A stretch of DNA of 64,000 bases from Acinetobacter parvus DSM 16617 = CIP 108168 (GCF_000368025.1 NZ_KB849212.1:709979-773978); one strand, 5' to 3'; numbered from the stretch's first letter, positions 1-9,125 are shown. Numbers and translations: made by a program. Notes: generated by a model not told the origin, from the letters alone.

Positions 1-1
1 T

Positions 2-2734
2 GCCCTCGCAACAGATCGCCAGTTGCTTGAACAATTGGACATCTTTTCTGACATTCGCCCTGTTGTGTTTCAACAACAGCAAATCCAAAAAACACTGCAA
101 CAACTTGAGCCGCAGCTTCAACAAAAACAGCAACATTTTAGTCGCTTAACCACAGAATTTGAGCAGGAAAAAGTCTGCTATATGCAAGCGGAAACGGCGC
201 TGCAACAATTTCAAAATTTTGAGCTGCAACATCAAGATGAGTTGAGTCAGCTACGTAAATACGTTCAGGAACGTGACTATATTGCCGAAGATTATAAAAA
301 AACCAAAAGCAGACTGACGCACATCGAAACCCAGCAACAACCTTTGCTACAACAGCAGCAACAGCTTGAGCAGAACATCCAGAATATAGGCACACAACAG
401 ACCTGCTGCCTTGAGCAATTACAGCAAAGTGCCCACTTCTCAACTTTGGATAAGGGTCTGCATGCCCATGTACAACAATTAGAGCAGTTTATTCAGCATT
501 ATCAAAAAGTTGAAAATACGCTGGGGAATATTCAACAAGCTCAAAGCAAACTTGAGCAAGATAAAAGCCAACTTGATCAATTAATCTCGCAGTTTGGTAC
601 AACGCAGCAGATTGATCACACCCTTGAGCAGAAACAGACACAGAAAGAGCAAGTGTTGATTCAGCTAAATCAACTGGATGTGATTCAACAAAAACTACAA
701 CATCATTTTCAATTAAAAAATGAAGTCTCAGAGCTGCAACACAAATTAAACACCATACAAGTCCAGTATCAACAGCTCGAGCAAAATACTCAAAAAGCAG
801 AAAGTGAATTTCAGGCAGCAAAAACCGAGCGGGAAAAATTACAGCAGGTCTTGCAACAGCAACGCTTACTCCATGCCGAGAATATTGAACATTTACGTGC
901 TGAACTGAAACAAGGTGAAGCTTGTCTGGTCTGTGGCAGTACTGAACACCCCTATCGTGAGGATGAAAGTCCTGTTTCGAAAGCCTTATATGCATTACAG
1001 CAACAGCAGGAACAACAGGCATTACGGCAAGAGCAACAATGCTTCCAGCTTTGGCAGACTACACAGCAACAATTCACCCAGCTTCAATCTGAGCAAAAAC
1101 AGCGCCAAACCACCTTGCAACAAACTCAGGAAAAATTAAATACTCAACAGCAAGAGTTACAGCAATATTTGACTCAAACGCATATTCAACTCGATTTTAA
1201 TTTAGCGCAACACGAGCTTGAGACAGAATTACATCACTTAAGCGCTCAATCTACACAAGCGAAACAACAAATTGATCAGGAATTACAACAGCTCAGCCAT
1301 GCCAGCAAACAGCAGCTTCATTTAAACCAGTCTATCCAGAACACGGCCTATCAACTGGAAACAGTACAGCAGTTACAACAACAGATTCAGCATATTGTGG
1401 ATTGCCTGGATTCACATGAGAAAACACTTTGGCTGGAACAACCATTAGTACAATCAAAACAGATTGTGCAGCGTTTAAAGCAACGCCTACAACAGCTTGA
1501 TCATGCGGACGGACTAGGTAAACAGCAACAGCACAGCACACAACAACTCAATTTATTAATATCAAATCTCAATGCTTTGAGCACGCAACATACTGAGCTA
1601 AATCAGCAGTTGCAGGACATTGCGAAAAAGGGTCAACAAAATAGTGAGGATGCCAATCAACTCATTCTGGCCATGGCAGGTTCAACAGAACTCAAAGCCA
1701 ATGAATGGTTGCATCAACATGATCAACAACGCCAGCAACTGCAGCATCAATATCAGCAGCTAAAACAGAATTTCGAACAGGCACGACAAAGCTTTGAGCA
1801 ACACAAAAATGAACTAGAGCAACTCAAAGCACAGCACCAGCACAACCAACAAACATTCACGCAATGCACAACAGAAATCGGTGCATGGTTGACGCAGCAC
1901 AGAGATTTTGAAGAGCAGCAACTCAGTCAATTGCTAGTCATTTCTTCAACGCAGGAACAGCAAATCCGCTTAACGCTACAAGATGCGGATCGTGTCTTGA
2001 GCGAAGCCGCCTATGCGCTTAAAACCGCGCAACAGCTATTCAATGAACACCAGCAACAGCAACCTGAGATCCAACATGAACAACTGACCGAACTGATTCA
2101 GCTAAATCAGGACAAACTGCAACAGCAGCTTGAACAACGAGATCAATATAAAGTTCAGCTTGAATTGCATCAGCAAAACCTTGCCAAGCAAAAACAGTTT
2201 GCAGATCAAATTCAACAGATACAACAGCAGGAATACCGCTGGAATAAAATTTCCAGTTTGATTGGCGATTCTAAGGGCAAAGATTTCCGTGATTTGGCCC
2301 AACAATATAATCTGGATATTTTGCTGGAATATGCCAATCAGCAATTGGCGATGTTATCGCAACGTTACACATTAAAGCGCCTGGATAACTCGCTTAGTCT
2401 GGCGATTATCGATCATGATATGGATGGCGAAACCCGTTCAGTGGCTTCGCTTTCTGGTGGGGAATCTTTCCTCACTGCCCTTGCAATTTCACTGGCAATT
2501 GCCAATATGGCCTCAGGTTCCATGAAAATTGAGTCACTGTTTATTGATGAAGGTTTTGGGACGCTGGATGCATCTTCGTTGCATATGGTGATGAATGCGC
2601 TGGATCAATTACAAAGCCAAGGGCGTAAAGTCATTTTAATTTCACATATTCAGGAAATGCATGAACGGATTCCTGTGCAGATTCAGGTGCAGCCGATGGG
2701 TTCTGGTTCAAGTCGGATTGAAGTAGTGGGTTAA
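2..2734 (+). CDS. sbcC: Exonuclease SbcC, 5'-truncated by window edge
   Basis: SMC/Rad50-type ATPase subunit of the SbcCD nuclease, which opens hairpins and blocked DNA ends. The frame is open from base 2, so the Walker A head and start lie upstream of the window; the TTG at 23 is only an internal codon. The visible part is a very long glutamine-rich coiled coil with a Rad50 zinc hook (CLVC) near bases 925-940, a return coiled coil, then the C-terminal head: signature motif LSGGE near base 2450 and Walker B FIDEGFGTLD near 2550. SbcD would be expected just upstream. The family assignment is firm from the hook plus the head motifs. The glutamine content is striking but in frame throughout. Confidence 0.93.
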   Translation, partial: ALATDRQLLEQLDIFSDIRPVVFQQQQIQKTLQQLEPQLQQKQQHFSRLTTEFEQEKVCYMQAETALQQFQNFELQHQDELSQLRKYVQERDYIAEDYKKTKSRLTHIETQQQPLLQQQQQLEQNIQNIGTQQTCCLEQLQQSAHFSTLDKGLHAHVQQLEQFIQHYQKVENTLGNIQQAQSKLEQDKSQLDQLISQFGTTQQIDHTLEQKQTQKEQVLIQLNQLDVIQQKLQHHFQLKNEVSELQHKLNTIQVQYQQLEQNTQKAESEFQAAKTEREKLQQVLQQQRLLHAENIEHLRAELKQGEACLVCGSTEHPYREDESPVSKALYALQQQQEQQALRQEQQCFQLWQTTQQQFTQLQSEQKQRQTTLQQTQEKLNTQQQELQQYLTQTHIQLDFNLAQHELETELHHLSAQSTQAKQQIDQELQQLSHASKQQLHLNQSIQNTAYQLETVQQLQQQIQHIVDCLDSHEKTLWLEQPLVQSKQIVQRLKQRLQQLDHADGLGKQQQHSTQQLNLLISNLNALSTQHTELNQQLQDIAKKGQQNSEDANQLILAMAGSTELKANEWLHQHDQQRQQLQHQYQQLKQNFEQARQSFEQHKNELEQLKAQHQHNQQTFTQCTTEIGAWLTQHRDFEEQQLSQLLVISSTQEQQIRLTLQDADRVLSEAAYALKTAQQLFNEHQQQQPEIQHEQLTELIQLNQDKLQQQLEQRDQYKVQLELHQQNLAKQKQFADQIQQIQQQEYRWNKISSLIGDSKGKDFRDLAQQYNLDILLEYANQQLAMLSQRYTLKRLDNSLSLAIIDHDMDGETRSVASLSGGESFLTALAISLAIANMASGSMKIESLFIDEGFGTLDASSLHMVMNALDQLQSQGRKVILISHIQEMHERIPVQIQVQPMGSGSSRIEVVG

Positions 2735-2841
2735 TATGCAGTAGCCCAACGCTTTATTTAAAAACCGGCAAATCCAACTTGGCATTTTTTTTTGCTTAGC
2801 TTAACCTGTTACGATTCGTTCATTACCTTAGAATTTCACCA

Positions 2842-3072
2842 TGTCAAATCGTGTTTGGCTATATGCCTTTTTACAAGGCGCTACCTGATTTCCATGCCAT
2901 TTTTGAAGTTTATCTGGGTCAAGAATGGATACTGTTTGATGCAACGAATATGGGAGCGATTGATGAGTTTGTAAGGGTTGGTACAGGTTTGGATGCTAAA
3001 GATGTGCCCTTTGCCTCTTTATTTGGAACAGCCGAACTGATCAAAATCAAACCCCAAATTACCAAGCTCTAA
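2842..3072 (+). pseudogene. Remnant of a transglutaminase-like protein (C-terminal part)
   Basis: A short frame, readable from about 2851, encodes about 73 residues including LPDFHAIFEVYLG, EWILFDATN and VGTGLDAKDVPFASLFG. These fit the end of bacterial transglutaminase-like proteins, in which DFHAWFE...WxxFDA (catalytic His and Asp) is followed by GRDAADV. Nothing recognisable of the N-terminal two thirds, with the catalytic Cys, lies upstream: only about 110 bp separate it from sbcC. It is read as a decayed gene. It ends at 3072, overlapping the stop of the convergent yggS. Family assignment is from memory of the motif. Confidence 0.6.
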
Positions 3073-3755
3073 TGATGATAGTCCCGTGCACCAAACAGCG
3101 CTGTCCCGACTCTGACCATGGTTGAACCTGCCGCAATAGCAGCGTCCAGATCACCTGACATTCCCATACTCAAGGTATCCCAATCTTGAGGCCGTGCATG
3201 TAGTGATTTTACTTGCTCAAACAAGGTTTTTGCATCGGCAAATGCGACACTATTTTCTGGCGCTGGAATCACCATTAGCCCACGTAAACGTATGTTTGGA
3301 AGTTGGCTAATCTGTTTAACGAGTTCAGCAACCTCATCAGGCTGGCAGCCATCCTTGCTGTCTTGCCCATCAATATTCACCTGAATACAGATATTTAAAG
3401 GCTTTCGACTGTCCATACGCTGACTGGATAATCGCTCAGCAATAATCAGGCGATCTACGCCATGCACCCAATCAAACTTTTCCGCCAAATGTTTAGTTTT
3501 ATTGCGCTGTACATGACCAATAAAATGCCATTCAATCTCTAAATCCTGTAGTTCATCAATTTTTGTCAACGCTTCCTGCAAATAGTTTTCCCCAAAGCTA
3601 CGCTGTCCAGCCTGATACATTTCCCGCAGACTTTGGCTGGGATGGGTCTTTGAAACAGCCAGCAATTGCACGGATGCAGGATCACGCTGGACACGCTCAC
3701 ACGCCAGTTGAATCTGATCTAATACGGATTGACGGGATTGTTGCGATTGATTCAT
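3069..3755 (-). CDS. yggS: PLP homeostasis protein YggS/PLPBP
   Basis: Small single-domain pyridoxal-phosphate-binding protein of the YggS/PROSC family, which buffers free PLP and influences amino-acid pools; it has no known catalytic activity. The PLP lysine sits in LLAVSKTHP, followed by FGENYLQEA, HFIGHVQRNK and, near the end, SMGMSGDLDAAIAAGSTMVRVG, which binds phosphate. A longer GTG start at 3770 exists, but ATG 3755 is preferred: it has a GTGAGA-like Shine-Dalgarno upstream and gives a usual length of 228 residues. It is divergent from pilT, the arrangement also known in Pseudomonas. Confidence 0.93.
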   Translation of the reverse strand: MNQSQQSRQSVLDQIQLACERVQRDPASVQLLAVSKTHPSQSLREMYQAGQRSFGENYLQEALTKIDELQDLEIEWHFIGHVQRNKTKHLAEKFDWVHGVDRLIIAERLSSQRMDSRKPLNICIQVNIDGQDSKDGCQPDEVAELVKQISQLPNIRLRGLMVIPAPENSVAFADAKTLFEQVKSLHARPQDWDTLSMGMSGDLDAAIAAGSTMVRVGTALFGARDYHH

Positions 3756-3881
3756 TGACACAGTTCTCACTTGTAAAATCTTTTTTTACATTGATAGGAC
3801 TCAGGGTGTTGGTAAGCCTGAATGAAAGCCGTATATTATTCTACAAAATAATGAGACATTTTGGTTTGTTTCGGGGAAATT

Positions 3882-4919
3882 ATGGATATTACAGAACTAC
3901 TCGCCTTTTCAGTCAAAAACGGTGCTTCGGATTTACACCTTTCATCAGGTATGCCTCCTATGATTCGTGTGGATGGTGAAGTTCGCCGAATCAACTTGCC
4001 AGCACTTGAGCATAAAGATGTACACCGTCTGGTGTATGACATCATGAACGATAAACAACGTCGTGACTATGAAGAAAAGCTGGAAACAGACTTTTCATTT
4101 GAAGTGCCCAACATTGCCCGTTTCCGTGTGAACGCGTTTAACCAGAACCGCGGTGCGGGTGCGGTGTTCCGTACCATTCCATCAAAGGTTTTAAGTATGG
4201 AAGATCTGGGGCTGGGTTCAATCTTCAAGGAAATCTGTGATTATCCACGCGGGATTGTACTGGTGACAGGACCGACAGGTTCTGGTAAGTCAACCACACT
4301 TGCGGCGATGATCGACTATATCAACGAAAACCGCTATGACCACATTTTAACGGTCGAAGACCCAATCGAATTTGTACACCAGTCTAAAAAATGCCTGATC
4401 AACCAGCGTGAAGTGCACCGTGATACACATGGCTTCAATGAAGCACTGCGTTCAGCACTGCGTGAAGACCCTGACATTATCCTGGTTGGTGAAATGCGTG
4501 ACCTGGAAACCATTCGTCTGGCATTGACTGCTGCGGAAACGGGTCACTTGGTGTTTGGTACACTACATACCACCTCTGCGGCAAAAACCATTGACCGTGT
4601 GATTGACGTATTCCCTGCTGAAGAAAAAGACATGGTACGTGCCATGCTTTCAGAATCACTGCAAGCGGTGATTTCCCAAACCCTCTTGAAAAAGAATGGT
4701 GGTGGTCGTGTTGCAGCACACGAGATCATGATTGGTATTCCAGCAATTCGTAACCTTGTCCGTGAGAACAAGGTTGCCCAAATGTACTCTGCGATTCAAA
4801 CAGGTGCAAACTACGGTATGACCACACTGGATCAGAGTCTGAAAACACTTGTATCCAAGGGAATCATCAATACTCAAACTGCTCGTAGCGCAGCCAAACA
4901 GCCAGAATCATTCCTATAA
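3882..4919 (+). CDS. pilT: Type IV pilus retraction ATPase PilT
   Basis: Hexameric secretion-superfamily ATPase at the inner-membrane base of type IV pili; it depolymerises pilin and powers twitching and DNA uptake. 345 residues from ATG 3882, which has GGGG just upstream; an in-frame ATG 21 bases earlier is unlikely. Seen: N-terminal PAS-like part (ASDLHLSSG), Walker A GPTGSGKST at about residue 130, Asp box (TVEDPIEF), Walker B ILVGEMRD, His box ETGHLVFGTLHT, and the PilT-specific AIRNLVRE retraction motif. pilU follows after 24 bp, so the two form an operon. Confidence 0.98.
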   Translation: MDITELLAFSVKNGASDLHLSSGMPPMIRVDGEVRRINLPALEHKDVHRLVYDIMNDKQRRDYEEKLETDFSFEVPNIARFRVNAFNQNRGAGAVFRTIPSKVLSMEDLGLGSIFKEICDYPRGIVLVTGPTGSGKSTTLAAMIDYINENRYDHILTVEDPIEFVHQSKKCLINQREVHRDTHGFNEALRSALREDPDIILVGEMRDLETIRLALTAAETGHLVFGTLHTTSAAKTIDRVIDVFPAEEKDMVRAMLSESLQAVISQTLLKKNGGGRVAAHEIMIGIPAIRNLVRENKVAQMYSAIQTGANYGMTTLDQSLKTLVSKGIINTQTARSAAKQPESFL

Positions 4920-4943
4920 AAATAAATGAATTAGAGAAATAAT

Positions 4944-6062
4944 ATGGATTTTAATGATTTACTTAATCTGATGATTCAACAAAATGCATCGGACTTGTTT
5001 GTCACCGCAGATGTTGAACCGTCAATGAAAATTAACGGACAAATTGTGCCTGTTGCCAAAACCAAGCTATCGGGTGAAATTGTCGGTCAACTGATCCATT
5101 CAGTGATGACGGACAAGCAGCGCAAAGAATTCGCTGAAACAAGAGAGTGTAATTTTGCAATCGTCAATCGTGAGAAAACAGCTCGTTTCCGTGTAAGCGC
5201 CTTTCAACAGCGTGATATGCCTGGAATGGTTTTACGTCGTATTGAAACTGTTATTCCAACCATGGATGAACTCAAGCTCCCTAGTGTGCTGAAAGAACTC
5301 GCCATGACCAAACGTGGTATTATTATCTTTGTAGGCGCAACAGGTACAGGTAAATCAACCTCATTAGCTTCGATGATTGGTTACCGTAACCAAAATTCAA
5401 AGGGTCATATTATTACCATTGAGGACCCAATTGAATTTGTACATCAACATGCGGGTTGTATTGTCACTCAACGTGAAGTGGGTATTGATACTGACTCATT
5501 TGAGATTGCATTGAAGAATACCTTACGTCAGGCACCTGATGTGATCCTGATTGGTGAGATCCGTTCCCGTGAAACCATGGACTATGCCATTGCCTTTGCG
5601 GAAACAGGCCACTTGGTATTAGCCACCCTACATGCCAACAACGCCAACCAGGCGCTGGACCGTATCATTCACTTCTTTGAAGCAGATCGCCATAGCCAGC
5701 TTTATATGGACTTGTCGCTTAATATGAGAGCAATGGTCGCACAACAGCTGATTCCAACCCCTGACGGTAATTCACGCCGTGCTGCCATTGAAATTTTGAT
5801 CAATACACCATTATTGGCAGATTACATCCGCAAAGGTGAAGTACATGAAATTAAAGATCTGATGAAGCGTTCACGTGAATTAGGGATGCAGACCTTTGAC
5901 CAAGCCTTATTTGACCTTTATAAGGCAGGTGAAATCACCTACAAAGATGCACTTAAACATGCAGACTCGCCAAACGATTTACGTCTCACCATCAAACTTT
6001 CAGAAGAAGGTGCAGATCAACTACTCAGTGCCAGCAAAAATATTACCTTTGATGGTCAATAA
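4944..6062 (+). CDS. pilU: PilT-dependent retraction ATPase PilU
   Basis: Paralogue of PilT that works with it to strengthen pilus retraction. 372 residues. It shares the PilT layout: ASDLFVTAD at the N-terminus, Walker A GATGTGKST, Asp box TIEDPIEF, Walker B ILIGEIRS, His box ETGHLVLATLHAN. It lacks the AIRNLVRE motif of PilT and carries the longer PilU C-terminal tail. Translated from an operon with pilT and ended by a strong hairpin shared with the convergent fur gene. Confidence 0.97.
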   Translation: MDFNDLLNLMIQQNASDLFVTADVEPSMKINGQIVPVAKTKLSGEIVGQLIHSVMTDKQRKEFAETRECNFAIVNREKTARFRVSAFQQRDMPGMVLRRIETVIPTMDELKLPSVLKELAMTKRGIIIFVGATGTGKSTSLASMIGYRNQNSKGHIITIEDPIEFVHQHAGCIVTQREVGIDTDSFEIALKNTLRQAPDVILIGEIRSRETMDYAIAFAETGHLVLATLHANNANQALDRIIHFFEADRHSQLYMDLSLNMRAMVAQQLIPTPDGNSRRAAIEILINTPLLADYIRKGEVHEIKDLMKRSRELGMQTFDQALFDLYKAGEITYKDALKHADSPNDLRLTIKLSEEGADQLLSASKNITFDGQ

Positions 6063-6082
6063 GCGATTTTTTTTAATCCATT

Positions 6083-6118
6083 AAAAAAGAGAAAGTTGTG
6101 AGCAACTTTCTCTTTTTT
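6083..6118. terminator. Bidirectional terminator between pilU and fur
   Basis: A 16-bp perfect stem (AAAAAAGAGAAAGTTG / its complement) with a 4-base loop, flanked by A- and T-runs, lies between convergent pilU and fur and can end transcription from both sides. Confidence 0.9.
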
Positions 6119-6165
6119 ATTGGTTTAATTTTGGTCAATTAAACAAACTTTACGAGCTTGAATAC

Positions 6166-6603
6166 TTATTTCTTACGAAAAGCTTCCTGACATTCAGCAT
6201 CACTACAATAACCATACAAATTCAGCGAATGGCCAGTTAAGGCAAAACCATGCTGATCTGCAACTGAATGTTGCTCCTTTTCAATCACATCATTTGTAAA
6301 TTCAACAACTTTGTTGCAATTCAGGCATACGAGGTGGTCGTGGTGATCTTCCTGCATAATTTCAAAAACAGAGTGGTTGTTTTCAAAATGATGACGCTGA
6401 ATGATTCCAGCAGCCTCAAATTGTGTTAACACACGGTAAACTGTTGCCAAGCCAACATCTTCACCTTGCTCTAGCAGTGTTTTATAAATATCTTCCGCAC
6501 TTAAATGGTGTTGCTTTGAATTTTCTAATAATTCCAAAATCTTAATACGAGGAAGGGTGACTTTAAGTCCAGCTTTACGTAAGTCTTGGTTGGAAATAGG
6601 CAT
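6166..6603 (-). CDS. fur: Ferric uptake regulator Fur
   Basis: Fe(II)-responsive repressor of iron uptake genes. 145 residues from ATG 6603 (MPISNQDLRKAG), the usual Fur start; the frame stays open further upstream but that part has no family match and runs into a repeat element. Seen: winged helix with LATVYRVLTQFEAAG, the HHDH metal cluster, CLNC zinc site and a second C-x4-C pair near the C-terminus. Divergent from bamE (omlA), a pair known in Pseudomonas to share a promoter region. Here a 283-bp repeat element begins only 43 bp upstream of the start codon, so the native promoter may be displaced. Confidence 0.97.
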   Translation of the reverse strand: MPISNQDLRKAGLKVTLPRIKILELLENSKQHHLSAEDIYKTLLEQGEDVGLATVYRVLTQFEAAGIIQRHHFENNHSVFEIMQEDHHDHLVCLNCNKVVEFTNDVIEKEQHSVADQHGFALTGHSLNLYGYCSDAECQEAFRKK

Positions 6604-6646
6604 GAAAAAAGGTCTCTCAACAAATCTTAAGTTGGAATAGGCAAGT

Positions 6647-6929
6647 AGGGTCTGCTGACATTTCACCTTGCGAGCTTTCAGCTCTCATTGCGACAGAGGG
6701 CATTTTTTAGACGATACAAGGCATAACTTACGAAATTTAGCAATTCTAAATAAGTAAGATATAACGCAGTAGCGGCAAAAAATGCCCCTGTCCCACAGGG
6801 TTATGGTTAAAACTTCCCCAAACTTCGTTATGAAACTTGACAAGGGAGTCGCCATTGCCTGCGTTTCATGCCTCGTTTATGTCGTTCTAACCGATAACGC
6901 AAGGCATGGCTGAAATGGCAGCAGACCCT
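6647..6929. repeat. MITE-like element, copy 1
   Basis: About 283 bp bounded by 18-bp inverted repeats: AGGGTCTGCTGACATTTC at the left and its near complement (one mismatch) at 6912-6929. If the outer A is excluded it is flanked by TA on both sides. No coding potential. The interior matches the copy at 7454-7721 along its whole length (for example the shared blocks AGACGATACAAGGCAT and ACGCAGTAGCGGCAAAAAATG). It has internal inverted repeats of its own (GACAGAGGGCATTTTTT against AAAAAATGCCCCTGTC). Sits in the fur-bamE divergent promoter region. Confidence 0.85.
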
Positions 6930-6998
6930 AGTATTTAAATGCAGTATGATCTATCCTTGAATCAAATGCATCATCATTTATCAGGATAGTGTAGCAAA

Positions 6999-7397
6999 AT
7001 GCAAAAAATCATGCTGGCGTTGTTCGTCACTTCAGTACTTAGCGGTTGTTCAGTCTTTGGTGTTTATAAAGTTGATATTCCACAGGGAACACCCTTAACC
7101 AAAGCACAGGCCTCTCAAGTACAGGTCGGCATGAGCTTTCAGCAAGTCCGTTTCTTGCTGGGTAGTCCAACTGTGACAGATCCTTTAAATCCACAGCGCT
7201 GGGACTACATCTACAACTATATACCAGGCACCTATGCAAAAAAAGCAAAAATACCAGCAGCCCATGGCCAACATTTAAAAGTTTACTTTGACGAAAATGG
7301 TAATGTACAACGTATTGAGGGCCTGGATACCATCCCTGAATCACAGCCTGGTTTACCAGCATCAAAAGAAGCCATCTTGACTGCGCCCCCACTATAA
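6999..7397 (+). CDS. bamE: Outer-membrane assembly lipoprotein BamE (OmlA/SmpA)
   Basis: Small lipoprotein of the BAM complex, which folds and inserts outer-membrane beta-barrel proteins. 132 residues: signal peptide with lipobox LSGC (Cys at residue 17), then the SmpA/OmlA fold with GMSFQQVRFLLGSP and WDYIYNY. Transcribed away from fur, from a short 69-bp stretch between a repeat element and the start codon. Ends at a clear rho-independent terminator. BamD, another subunit, is encoded at 55627. Confidence 0.95.
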   Translation: MQKIMLALFVTSVLSGCSVFGVYKVDIPQGTPLTKAQASQVQVGMSFQQVRFLLGSPTVTDPLNPQRWDYIYNYIPGTYAKKAKIPAAHGQHLKVYFDENGNVQRIEGLDTIPESQPGLPASKEAILTAPPL

Positions 7398-7410
7398 CCA
7401 CTTTCCCATA

Positions 7411-7450
7411 AATAAAGCCCCTCATCGAAGCATTCGTGAGGGGTTTTATT
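7411..7450 (+). terminator. Terminator after bamE
   Basis: Stem AATAAAGCCCCTCA with its complement, an inner CGAA/TTCG extension, and a T-rich 3' side (GGGGTTTTATT), 14 bp after the bamE stop. Confidence 0.85.
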
Positions 7451-7453
7451 CTG

Positions 7454-7721
7454 AGGGGCTGCTAATATTTCACAGATGCTTGCGACAGAGGACATTTTTT
7501 AGACGATACAAGGCATGACTTATGAGATTTAGCTATTCTAAATGAATAAGGCATAACGCAGTAGCGGCAAAAAATGTCCCTGTCCCGCAGGGTTATGGCT
7601 AAAACTGCCCCAAACTTCGTTATGAAACTTGACAAGGGTATCGCCATTGCCTGCGTTTCATGCCTTGTTTGTATGGTTTTAGCCTATAACGCAAGGCATG
7701 GCTGAAATATCAGCAGCCCCT
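7454..7721. repeat. MITE-like element, copy 2
   Basis: About 268 bp, ends AGGGGCTGCTAATATTTC at 7454-7471 and the near-complementary inverted repeat at 7704-7721. Same internal sequence and orientation as the copy at 6647-6929. It fills the space between the bamE terminator and the end of rnfH. No TA duplication is visible here (GA at the left, TC at the right). Confidence 0.85.
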
Positions 7722-7722
7722 C

Positions 7723-8043
7723 TTATTGTGATGGCCTAAAGCGATTACCCTTTACAAATCGACCAACTGGATTCTTTGCAGCTCGCTTACGTCGAATATC
7801 TTTGGGATTAATGGTTAAAGCGCGATAGACCTCAACACGGTCCCCAGCCTGCAATATTGTTTCAGCCTCAATTCTTGAACCAAAAACGCCCAACTGCAAA
7901 GGTTCAGGTAAACTGACCTGATCAGCCAAGCCACTGTTCTGGATTGCCTGCAATGCAGTCATGCCCTCAATAAAGGCAACGGCGATATGAAATTGATGCT
8001 CAGGGCTGGCAAAGGCAACCCAGACTTGTTTGCCCTGTTCCAT
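7723..8043 (-). CDS. rnfH: RnfH/UPF0125 family ubiquitin-like protein
   Basis: 106 residues from ATG 8043 (MEQGKQVWVAFA). Beta-grasp RnfH family protein; the family is named for linkage to Rnf electron transport, but its role is unclear, and in many proteobacteria it sits in the ratA-ratB/smpB-bamE neighbourhood, consistent with bamE nearby. Typical motifs: VAFASPEHQ, VSLPEPLQLGVFG, LQAGDRVEVYRAL and a basic C-terminal tail. Its ATG shares a base with the stop of the upstream membrane protein (TAATG), so the pair is translationally coupled. Confidence 0.85.
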   Translation of the reverse strand: MEQGKQVWVAFASPEHQFHIAVAFIEGMTALQAIQNSGLADQVSLPEPLQLGVFGSRIEAETILQAGDRVEVYRALTINPKDIRRKRAAKNPVGRFVKGNRFRPSQ

Positions 8044-9125
8044 TATAGACTTTGTCCAATAACGGCCACCATCGCAACAATAATGGAAAGTGGCAACACC
8101 AGACGCACGGCAATACGCCACAGGTTATAAAACAGTTCATTGCTAAAATTCATGGCTTTACGCAGATGGCTAATCTTCATGATCCAGCCTGCAAAAATGG
8201 CATAGATCAGGCAAATTACCAGTCCCCATAACATCAGTAAAACATTAAAGATTTGCTCAACCTGAGGTATGATCCAAACTGCAATGGCAGCAACAATAAT
8301 CACCCACTGCACAATGACTGCAAGTTGACGTTGTGCCAACTGTTCTTTCGCCAATTGAATCAATAACGCGGCTGACATGATTGCAGCAAACACCCAGGCT
8401 AGAGCTGGAAGCTGGGCCTGAATTGAAAAGAATCCAAAAGCAATCACGGCAAATAACTGGGCTATCCAGATCGGTAATGTGGCTGAAGTTGCATTTTCCT
8501 GCTTTTTAATTGTAGACAAGCTGCTCTGCCAATATAGACCCAAGCCTAAACCACTGGCCACCAGAGCCAAAACGGTGGCATTGCCCCATTCCCTAAACTC
8601 CACTCCTGTCCAGTGCCATGCCTGTAGCTGGGTTCCCATTACATTGGCAAGGATAAATGCGCTAATCACACCAATTGCTGTCAGTGCAATTAAAAATAAA
8701 CGTGGAATAAAGGACAGGCCAACAGCGATGATTGCCAAAACCGCAAAAATAATTTGGCTAGACATATCTGCTGCAAGTTGCAGAGCGACCACATGCGTTG
8801 CTGTGGTTAAAACACTCCCTGTAAAAAAGGCAACAAAAATCACAGCTAACCAGCCAACCAGACGCCATCTAGGTGAGGCATCCGCATCACGTGTTAAGCT
8901 GGAAAGTGCCTGTAATGCTGTGGTCTGTGAACGCTTTGCTAAAGCAATTTCAAGATAGCCAATGGGTAATGCCAACACAAACATAGTACCCAACCACAAC
9001 AGCCAGAAGTCAAATTGACGATCAATCTGGATACCAACGGTAGGGGCTAATGTTGTGATCATGACAAAAGATAAGCAAAATGCCATCACTGGAGCCAGCC
9101 AGCGTGACAGAGCGGTGTCCTGCAT
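8043..9125 (-). CDS. NSS-like (sodium symporter-related) membrane protein
   Basis: 360 residues, about ten hydrophobic helices, no signal peptide. The stretch GYLEIALAKRS near residue 57 resembles the helix 2 signature of neurotransmitter:sodium symporters (xxEIALGxR), and a KAMN.SNEL..NLWRI stretch near the end also fits. It is shorter than typical NSS proteins (about 450 residues) and the sodium-site residues in helix 1 are not clear, so transport activity and substrate are unknown. Coupled to rnfH by overlapping stop/start codons. Confidence 0.55.
   Translation of the reverse strand: MQDTALSRWLAPVMAFCLSFVMITTLAPTVGIQIDRQFDFWLLWLGTMFVLALPIGYLEIALAKRSQTTALQALSSLTRDADASPRWRLVGWLAVIFVAFFTGSVLTTATHVVALQLAADMSSQIIFAVLAIIAVGLSFIPRLFLIALTAIGVISAFILANVMGTQLQAWHWTGVEFREWGNATVLALVASGLGLGLYWQSSLSTIKKQENATSATLPIWIAQLFAVIAFGFFSIQAQLPALAWVFAAIMSAALLIQLAKEQLAQRQLAVIVQWVIIVAAIAVWIIPQVEQIFNVLLMLWGLVICLIYAIFAGWIMKISHLRKAMNFSNELFYNLWRIAVRLVLPLSIIVAMVAVIGQSL

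Noticed and set aside
489..1022. 177-residue frame antisense to sbcC
   Set aside because: Val/His/Ala-rich complement of the Gln-rich coiled coil; a codon-composition artefact.
6957..6990. Possible bamE promoter TTGAAT with a downstream TATCAG or GATAGT
   Set aside because: Spacing and -10 match are poor; not good enough to annotate.
6604..6998. Fur box in the fur-bamE region
   Set aside because: No convincing GATAATGATAATCATTATC-type match; only scattered ATCATC words.
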